A stretch of 64,000 nt of DNA, taken from positions 623,017 through 687,016 of the forward strand of contig SCFE01000044.1 of assembly GCA_004352715.1 (NCBI GenBank), read 5' to 3'. How positions within the stretch are numbered: the stretch's first letter is position 1; each line of letters begins with the position of its first letter. Source of the DNA: Hofstenia miamia (taxonomy: Eukaryota > Xenacoelomorpha > Acoela). This document shows positions 57,009 to 64,000 of this stretch, piece after piece. The notes under the pieces are model-generated. The model made no database searches. It was not told the DNA's origin and saw only the letters and a program-made list of their open reading frames with translations. The position numbers were made by a program, and so were the translations under genes.

Positions 57009-57330
57009 AGCAGAGAGCAACCCACATTCCAACAGAAGAAAGAAACATTGGTGGTTTACTGATTTGGCTAATAAACACAGGAATTTCATAAAGAACTCCA
57101 GCAGTGACCAATTCACACAGCATCACACTGAAGCCATATCCACAAAGCCATCCATACTCACCAAGGTGCTAATTGTGTGTCTCAAGATGTAATTTCTAGC
57201 TCAATAAACAATTTATCTCAGAGTTCTATTATCTCAGCTCATGTAAATAAATAAGAAACAAAATGCACATAATTGCTGCACATTCACATTTATCAACAGC
57301 ATAGTATATTTGCAGTGTGTTAATTTTATT
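56993..57330 (-). repeat. leader repeat shared by gypsy copies A and B
   Basis: About 335 bp matching 62665-62999 at high identity (by eye over 90%, rising to nearly perfect in the outer 150 bp), ending at the gag ATG on the inside and at GTGTTAATT on the outside. It lies directly upstream of gag in both copies. Confidence 0.9.
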
Positions 57331-57339
57331 TGCATGTAC

Positions 57340-57803
57340 AAATCAATTGAATGAAAAGCTGTTATTCCCTATGCCTAATCATAACCTAAAGTGACCACAA
57401 TGCAGGCTGTCACTGTTAAGGAGCTATTTGTTGCCCCAGACCCAGTGCAGTTTCCTCCCAAATGTCGCCAAATCTTAAGCAATAGTTTATCATAACCAAA
57501 TCTTTGATGATAAATCTAAAAGGGGTTACTAGATACTAAAAGCAAAAGAGATCAAACACAGTTGGAGGAAGACAAATTTATTGTGCGCTTTGCTACAGTG
57601 TTCTCAGATATTTATTACAAAAATCCTGTAAATTATTACCTGGATACTGTTTACAATTTCTAACACAATTTCCCTCACAAAGTTAAAATGAGCAATCACA
57701 CATAATTTAAACCAAGGGGACAAATAATAATTCTATCAAATAACTACACTAAAAAATGTGAACAAATTGAATTAAAGAAATTGATACAAATTGATACCAC
57801 CTA
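57340..57803 (-). repeat. LTR-like sequence between copies A and B
   Basis: Between the end of A's ORF3 and B's leader. It shares AATTTGTTCACATTTTTTAG with the LTRs at 26.6 and 50.3 kb, AAATTATTACCTG...TTTCCCTCAC with 15.3 kb, and contains TTGGCGACATTTGGGAGG near 57470 (minus strand), a plausible primer site. This suggests that one LTR serves as A's 3' and B's 5' LTR. Exact ends are not defined. Confidence 0.5.
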
Positions 57804-59783
57804 ATCATCAAATAAGAATGGAAGAATGCACAATTGATTGTTCTTTTCCGCATTTGTCGAACTCGACTTGTTTTTTTAGCGTGGCTATCCCTATGGTAAA
57901 TGGATAATTGATTTTGGCGTCCTTAATGGAATCCCAGAATGTGCTGTGGAGTCCATGCTCATGGAATGTATTGATTTGGGCATTGCTTATGTGAAGTCAA
58001 GACGTGGTACATTCTACGTCCAAGGGTATTTGGCACCCATGTGATTGTAGAAGTACCAGTTCCTCCTTAGTGAACATCTCAGTTAGGCACCACTTCATGA
58101 GACCTAATATGTTGTTGTCTCTATTCTTTTCAATGACATGGTTAACAATGGAGAGTTTCTGGGTAAACTCATCTGGGTTGTGCTTGATTGTTAAAATTTG
58201 CTCATCCTCAGTGATTGACCATGCCAGCATATGCACAGGAGTGCTGGTGGTGCCTGCAAACTTTTGTAAGTTAATGGCCTTGATGAGGGCTTATATACTG
58301 GGGGACACCTCAATAGCAAAAGATAATAAAAGCTCTTCCTCACTGTAGAACTGTTCCAGAGTTTGCATGGTCTGCTCAATAACAGTGATGGGGATTATCT
58401 CACCATCTCTTGCGGCTTGTCTCCATGTCTCTGAGATCTTATTGTAGCCGCTTTCCAGATAATTCATCTTCTCCAGATTAAACAAGATTTCAGTTTTGGT
58501 GTGAACATTGTAGTGGTCACCAGTTCTAAGAACTGCTGGGTCAATCCAGGTTCTCTACAGATAAGGCAGTTGGTGCAGAGTGGCACATTGTCAAATTCCA
58601 ATGATGGGAACTTGGTTTCAGCAGTAGCTCCCCATATGTACTTTAAGAGGTTCTCTGAAAAGATATTCAAGTCAGCAAAAGCAATGCCAAGGTGATTAAT
58701 GATCATCTAGGGCGGAAGGCGCCCTAGCAGACTACTTGCACCAATGAGTCTGGTGTAGAACTTCTCGAATCTCTCCATAGCCTTTTTGGTTTTTCCAGGT
58801 GACAACACTGGTGAGCATGAGTGCAGAAGCCAATTTTTGATCTTCCATGCAACAGGGCAGATGGTGAGCTTGTGCATACATTTCCTTGGTAAATGTTCAT
58901 GGGCGTTTCAGTCAAGAGGCAGCTGAATTTGCAGGTCTTGTGTGAGAAAGATTAACAGTATCCAGATGGCTCTATGGGACTGGATTGGCATTATGAACTT
59001 TTCATAAAATAGACACTTGGCAAAGTTCTGATGGTCTTGAGAAGTATAAGCAATTTGTAGCTTCATAAGGAGCCTCTTGATGGATCTTGAATACTGTGAA
59101 GTGGGACTGTGGATGTTAATAGTGGGCCAAACAGACTCAGGGTTTTTCTCCACATTGAGATTAGTTCAAACTTTGTTGATCTTGGCAAGGGTGGCAGCAC
59201 TTTGTGAGAATGCAAAGCTAACATGCATATCAGTTACTAGGGCGAGACTGGTCCAATTAGCATTTATTGACTCAAGTGTTTGTGACTGGACAACTGCATT
59301 GATGATAAGCCTTGTGTCCACTGCAAGACGATGAGTTGGTATTTTCTTGCACAGAAGGAAGTCTGTGGGTATTCCTCCTTTACAAACATGGATATTTTCA
59401 AACTTAGCTATCTGATACACAATTTCTAACTTTTCCATTATTTTCAGCTGGTTGACATCACTGACTCTGAAAAAGTAGACAACAAGCAAGTTGTCAAAAT
59501 CTATGTTGACACACTCAAACTTCTGGATGGCACACTTGTTGTTTAAGAGCTGGCAGAGGTGCATTAGATTAAAATCCTCATTGAACATCATGTGGAATGT
59601 GCTGCACCAATAGGGTCTCTTGAGCCCTCCATGCATTTTTGAATCATAGCATATAATGTTGTTGACCTTGGGTCTATGTTCCATGTCAATTACAAAAGGA
59701 ATTATGTCCATGGCACAAGTAAGGTTTTTGGTGCTAAATGTCCAGCATGACTTGTTCTTTGTCTCTTCCAATAGGTTGCACAT
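57790..59783 (-). pseudogene. gypsy copy A ORF3 region (unknown protein), longest copy
   Basis: Not recognised. The largest open piece (59783-59166, 205 residues) has several Cys (KSCWTF, LTCAMDIIPFVIDMEHRP, YWCSTF, VCKGGIP), LLVVYFFRV, KKIPTHRLAVDTRLII and VSFAFSQSAATLA. Further pieces in other frames: 59153-58908 (AIWILLIFLTQ), 58706-58464 (LGIAFADLNIFSENLLKY, CTNCLICRE), 58485-58291 (NYLESGYNKISETWRQAARD, FYSEEELLLSFAIE) and 58236-57997 (FTKEELVLLQSHGCQIP). At least four frame changes. No clear signal peptide, cleavage site or 20-residue membrane anchor, so env is a guess from position only. Confidence 0.62.
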
Positions 59784-60010
59784 GAAACTGGCGGTTTAGG
59801 GGTCACAATAAAGTAAGAATGCAATACTTTGTCTCCTACCTTGGAGGTTTTTCTTCAGTGTTCTTCATTCCTCTGGGACCTAACACTAGAGGACACGTGT
59901 GATAACAGACTGGGACTAGAAGGGGTTTCCAAGTCACTATGAGATGGTTGGATGTTAGCACTTAAATTAGCAAAAGGCACTCTGTACTTACTAGACTCCT
60001 CAGATTCCCA

Positions 60011-60075
60011 AGGGCTATTTGGCGCCCCAAGTAGTCACAGGAATCATGCTCCTGAAGGGCTATTTGGCGCCCCAA
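60011..60075. repeat. 20-bp motif repeated 45 bp apart
   Basis: AGGGCTATTTGGCGCCCCAA at 60011-60030 and 60056-60075. The core GGCGCC is palindromic and GC-rich against the local background. A related GAGCTATTTGTTGCCCCA lies near 57431. It sits between integrase and ORF3 of copy A, a position where a splice or regulatory signal for ORF3 could lie. Confidence 0.8.
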
Positions 60076-60230
60076 ATAGTCATGCTGTCTGCTACTTGAG
60101 TCCTCTTCCGTTCTCCCTTGTTTCCGGGATATGCTCTCCTCTGCTTGATGAGGGGTGACATCTCTGCTTCTTTAATCTTGTGGATTTCCATTTGTTTCAT
60201 CTGATGTGACTTGGTTGCTAAACATAAAAG

Positions 60231-61491
60231 TTAATTAAGTTCCCAATCTTGGGTATTTAAGTGATCTAAATACTCTTGCTCCCTAACTCTGCATATAGGC
60301 AAAATATGAGTAGTACTAATGTTCCTACAATTACCAAGGTTCCTATCATACTCGACCTCAGTGAGGTCATCTTCCTCACATTCAGTGAGGTTATTATAAG
60401 TCCCAAGTTCATTTACTCCATCATCAACAAGTGAAAATTCACTATTAGGGTTGATGACAACATTACTAATGTCTTTAACAGTTCTCTTGAGTTGTTGGAA
60501 ATGGGTGACTCTCCCATTACTTAATAAATATTTATGATGATCTAACACTTTTGTTATTGTGAATGGGCCTTGCCAGTTAGTAGCTAGTTTCCATACTTGA
60601 TGAGCCTCAGTGATTTGGCGAGGAAAATAGGCAAAGACTTTGTTGCCAAGCTTATGAGGATTGCCATACAACTTATGATTGAAATTCCACTGTTGGCAGA
60701 TAACAGATTGATTAGTATTTCAACAGATAGTTAAGTGTACTTCTTGGAACTTGTATAACATATGATGCACAAAATTCTCCAACATTGGTTCATTGTAATC
60801 AGGAAACATAACAGAAAGAGGTGTGCTTGCTTCACAGCTGAACATAGCATTAAAAGGGCTGACCTTTGTAGTAGAATGAACTGCAGTGTTGTAGCAATAT
60901 TCTACTGCTTGGACAACTCATTTCCAGTTTCAGCCTAATTCTCAGGTGAGAGCGACTCAAATTAGCTTGACAACTGTATGGTTAAGTCTTCCACAACTCC
61001 ATTTGACTGTGGGTGATATGTGGTGGTGAACTCATGGAGTATTTCAAGTCCTTTCATTACAGTCTCCATAAGGTGGTTATCAAACTGGGGACCATGATTG
61101 GAAATCAGGTGCTCTATGGGGCCAAACTTAAGGATCTATTCCTTGACTACTTTCTCCCAAATAACCTCAGCTGTGGTGCTGTCAAGTGGGATAAGTCAGG
61201 CGTACTTAGTAAAATGATCAATAAGTACAAGAAGATACTGGTACCCTTTTCATTGTGGGAGAGCTTCAGGTTGTTCATGCGCACAGCTTCATTTGTGTGT
61301 TCTGTGGCTCTGCTGTGAAGCTCAGCTCTCTGCTTGGGAAAATGTCCAGTCCCATGTAATAAACAAGTAGTACATTTATCAATTACATCTTGGACAGTGG
61401 CTCTAATGCAGACTGTGATGTAAAATGCATTAAACATGCGCTCAGTTTGTATAATGCCTAAGTACCCCTTTTCATGGATCTTTTGTACCAA
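60231..61491 (-). pseudogene. gypsy copy A integrase with GPY/F domain, broken
   Basis: Inserts element cDNA. Zinc finger: IHEKGYLGI...VIDKCTTCLLHG. Core: GYQYLLVLIDHFTKYA (first Asp), EHLISNHGPQFDNHLME (the S-D-x-G block reads SNHG, so the second Asp is lost), TTYHPQSNGVVED (Glu kept), VSPFNAMFS. C-terminal module 60671-60231: GNKVFAYFPRQ, NWQGPFTITKVLDHHKYLLS, HFQQLKR, then an acidic tail ending HLNTQDWELN, paralleled in copy D. Stops and frame changes lie between the parts. Confidence 0.9.
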
Positions 61492-61575
61492 ATCTCTTCA
61501 GAAATACTCAGGGACAGCTTGCCGACTGTTTTGACTTCAAGCATAAAGCAGGCCTGCCTCAGTCTGTTTCCAGTT

Positions 61576-62063
61576 TTAGTGCTGAAAGTATCTGTTGGCA
61601 ACAGGACTGAGGCTGTAATTAGTGTTCTTTAATTTTGCTATGATTTTGCTTAGTACCTTATAATGGCATTGGTGGTGCAAAATCTCTGCTTTGGTGATTT
61701 CTTCTTTTATGAGAATTGGAAGGATCATGTTGCCATGGCAATCTGCATTGATCTTGAGAAGGTGCTCATAACTGGTGAGAGGGATGAATCCAAACAGTGT
61801 CTTTTCTCTTTGTGGTTTCCAGAGATCATGCTCATAGCTAGGGAGAGCAGTACAATAGTCTGCAAGTCTCCCTAGATGGTGCTTAATAGAAAACATAAAG
61901 TCATTCAAGTATTCAATCTGACAATGTTGGACTTGTCCCTGGAAAATTTCTTCAGCCAGGCTAGTGCAGAGTTATTAGTTCACATATTAAAATGACGACC
62001 AAGAATAAAGAAGCAAAATTTCTTTAGACTTTCCACTAGCACTAACATTTCAGATTTTGTAGC
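61576..62063 (-). pseudogene. gypsy copy A RNase H remnant
   Basis: Minus strand: SEMLVLVESLKKFCFFILGR, NNSALAWLKKFSRDKSNIVR (TDNxAL block, with T-D changed), then 61908-61576 HLGRLADYCTALPSYEHDLW and HGNMILPILIKEEITKAEIL, the link to integrase. It follows gag directly: protease and RT are missing, so a deletion joins gag (about 62,080) to RNase H. Confidence 0.75.
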
Positions 62064-62681
62064 TCAAGGAAATAGGGGGTTTCTGCAATGAAGAACCCAC
62101 TTTAAGATCTTATTGTGAAGCATGTACACAATGCTAATAGCTTTATGAATTATCAGGTTGAGATCATCTTTGGAATTGCAATTGAGTTCAAGGTGACTAC
62201 TAATACTGGGCGGAAAGCCCCAACAAATACACCAAAAAAGATCATGCTTTGAATATTCAGGGGTGAGCTTACTTAAGTGGAACAGCCTTTCCACCTTTGT
62301 GATATATGTACAGACATCGTCACCCCTCTTGAACAAAAGGTTGCATAATAGCATCTTGTATTGATGCTTAATGTGAGGCGCCTTGTAATGGTCCTCAAAA
62401 TAACCAATGAGAAGTTGTTAATTAGTCTTCACGTCCTAATCCAACATCATGTATTGGTTGTATGCAAGACCTTGAAGGTAGGTAGGGAATTGAGCAACAG
62501 CGGCATTTCAAGTGGCTTTGAACTGCTGCATGGTTAATTCGAAGAGGAAAAACCACTCTTTGAAAGACTGTGAAATTTCATTGATCTTTCCAGTGAACTT
62601 AGGCAAAATAGAATGACGATTAAATAAGTTAGCAGTTTCATGTCCAACAGCATTAAGATTGAAGGTTGCAAAGTTTACCAT
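62064..62681 (-). pseudogene. gypsy copy A gag, frameshifted
   Basis: ATG at 62681 chosen because it falls at the inner edge of the conserved leader repeat and opens MVNFATFNLNAVGHETANLF. Then LPKFTGKINEISQSFKEWFF (compare copy C FSGKADGTSPTFKEWFF), a stop after QQFKAT, and in another frame AQFPTYLQGLAYN. The last part, 62354-62064, has LLCNLLFKRGDDVCTYITKV, ERLFHLSKLTP and FPPSISSHLELN, the capsid C-terminal half. No zinc knuckle remains. Confidence 0.85.
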
Positions 62682-62999
62682 AGAAGAGTGCGACTCACAT
62701 TCCAACAGAAGAAAGAAATATTGGTGGTTCACTGATTTGCCTAATAAACACAGAAATTCCATAAACAACTCCAGCAGTGACCAATTCACATGGCATCACA
62801 CCAAAGCCATATCCACAAAGCCATCCTTACTCACCATGGTGCTAATTGTGTGTGTCAAGATGTAATTTCTAGCTCAATAAACAATTTATCTCAGAGTTCT
62901 ATTATCTCAGCTCATGTAAATAAATAAGAAACAAAATGCACATAATTGCTGCACATTCACATTTGCCAACAGCATAGTATATTTGCAGTGTGTTAATTG
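62665..62999 (-). repeat. 5' leader repeat of gypsy copy A
   Basis: Partner of the repeat at 56993-57330. Homology stops sharply at 63000, where copy B continues into LTR-like sequence, so copy A's 5' LTR is lost or replaced. Confidence 0.9.
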
Positions 63000-63419
63000 T
63001 CATTCTCTACATCACATTTCAGTTCCATTTACTGCAGGATAGATTGGGGAAACCACTATACACATACAAGAATGGATTATGCCAAGTCTACTCAAGAGAA
63101 GTCTTGTTTAACTAAAAGAGGCATTCTACCTGAGTGATGAAATTATGACCATCATCACTAGGGCAACCAGAAATATGACTTAAAAACAAAATAAGACCTT
63201 ATTTTTATGACAAAATATGAGGGAATTTTTTTAAATATGTTCTAAAATATAACCATCCATTTTTCAAAATGATCAATATAAGCAATATAAAATGTTTTCT
63301 ATTACTGAGAGCAAGATATAAAACAATGCAAAAACTCTTACATAATAATAAGTCAATTTCTTAAAGTAACTGTTTCACTAAATTACAATAACAATATATA
63401 AATTTACAAATATGGTGGT
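63000..63419. other. AT-rich stretch without recognised gene
   Basis: No coding region supported. It lies between copy A's leader and a hAT-like fragment. Confidence 0.5.
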
Positions 63420-63690
63420 AAAAATTAGTTCATAGGCCAAGAGTTTTCTCACCATAGATAAACTTCTCTCAACTGCAGTTGATGTTTTAGCTTGGCATAC
63501 AATTCTGATATTATGTTCATCTATTGGAATTTCAACGTTGATATTTTATGATAGCAGCCTTAATTGAAGCAATTACATTGTCAACCCTCATAAATGTTGC
63601 CTGAATCTGCATGACACAGTTCTACAACATGTGTGCCTTGCAAAATCTATGAAACAATAATGCATATAGTTTCTTTAATGTTTTTCAAAT
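63420..63690 (-). pseudogene. hAT-like transposase fragment
   Basis: Minus strand: a C-x-A-H-x-L-type block (CKAHML, stop, NCVMQIQATFMRVDNVIASI) and, shortly after in another frame, NIRIVCQAKTSTAVERSLSMVRKLLAYE. ERSLSMVRKL resembles the (S/A)-ER-xFS-x-(L/V) core of hAT dimerisation domains. The two blocks are closer together than in a full transposase. Heavily decayed. Confidence 0.42.
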
Positions 63691-63894
63691 TATTTTAAGC
63701 CATCACAATCCAGCATCCATTTTAAGGCTTTTTTCTTAATTTAATAAAAATATGCCATATTTTTCAAAAACCAAAAATATGACTTTTTATGACTTTATAA
63801 CTTCCTATTTAACTGCACCCCAACTCTGAAAACCATCTAATTTTAAACAGATTTTAAAATAGATAAACAGAAAAAAATATTACTTTTATTGCTT

Positions 63895-64000
63895 TTGGTT
63901 GCCCAAATCATCACCTTTCTTGAACTTCATTTCACAAAGCAAAATTTTGTATTGTTGGTTAATGTGCAGAGCTCTGTGGTGGTCTTTGAAATATCTCACT
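63895..64000 (-). pseudogene. gag fragment of a further gypsy copy, cut by window edge
   Basis: Parallels 62310-62400 of copy A base for base in places (TCACCTTTCTTGAACTTCATTTCACA..., TTGTATTG-TGGTTAATGTG). On the minus strand it reads Q-Y-K-I-L-L-C-E-M-K-F-K-K-G-D-D, compare LLCNLLFKRGDD. The element continues beyond the window. Confidence 0.65.

Noticed and set aside
61013-61318. 101-codon + strand frame, and similar ones at 61663-61875 and 58004-58348
   Set aside because: Antisense shadows of copy A integrase, RNase H link and ORF3.

Overview
This is a low-GC, repeat-dominated stretch of eukaryotic (metazoan) genomic scaffold. The evidence is GT-AG introns, single-domain EGF exons in phase 1-1, animal-type transposons (piggyBac, Tc1/mariner, hAT, Mutator, Penelope, CR1/Jockey-like, Ty3/gypsy), at least ten (TA)n microsatellites, and runs of N from scaffolding. 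I see no bacterial features and no RNA genes. The species cannot be told from the sequence; an AT-rich invertebrate is the most I would claim.

Region by region. 1-5.6 kb: the C-terminal half of one piggyBac transposase, a possible hAT-type exon, a TIR-bounded MITE with a 290-bp internal tandem duplication, then a complete but dead 2.2-kb piggyBac element with TTAA duplications. 6.3-9.5 kb: a decayed Mutator-like transposase (-), then a frameshifted non-LTR reverse transcriptase (+) inside a 17-bp inverted repeat. 10-21 kb: gap-broken non-LTR retrotransposon pieces on both strands, two clear assembly overlaps, and one arm of a 1.9-kb inverted repeat. 21.7-23.8 kb: a DNA transposon with long TIRs and subterminal repeats. 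25-26.3 kb: a Tc1 element with intact TIRs and a broken transposase. 26.6-32.5 kb: a Ty3/gypsy element (copy C) with LTR, PBS, gag, protease, RT and RNase H, internally deleted, its 3' LTR split by a MITE. 33.6-35.1 kb: Penelope RT and a second Tc1 fossil.

The only host gene I can support is on the + strand from 35,994 to at least 51,110: five EGF-domain exons (two or three calcium-binding), all in phase 1, with introns of 0.9-11 kb full of transposons. Its first intron holds a hAT MITE with 8-bp target duplication, the second arm of the 1.9-kb inverted repeat, and a decayed gypsy copy (D). A later intron holds a solo LTR from the same family as copy C's LTR.

52.3-64 kb is a minus-strand pile of two more copies of the gypsy family (A at about 57.8-63.0 kb, B at about 52.8-57.8 kb), plus the edge of a further gag at 64 kb. 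Copies A, B and D all carry, downstream of integrase or pol remnants, a homologous third open reading region that I do not recognise. It sits where env would lie but shows no clear signal peptide or membrane anchor. This shared ORF3 is the most interesting undescribed item in the window. Nearly every transposon protein here is broken, so the mobile part reads as a fossil bed. The EGF exons are clean and their frames join.
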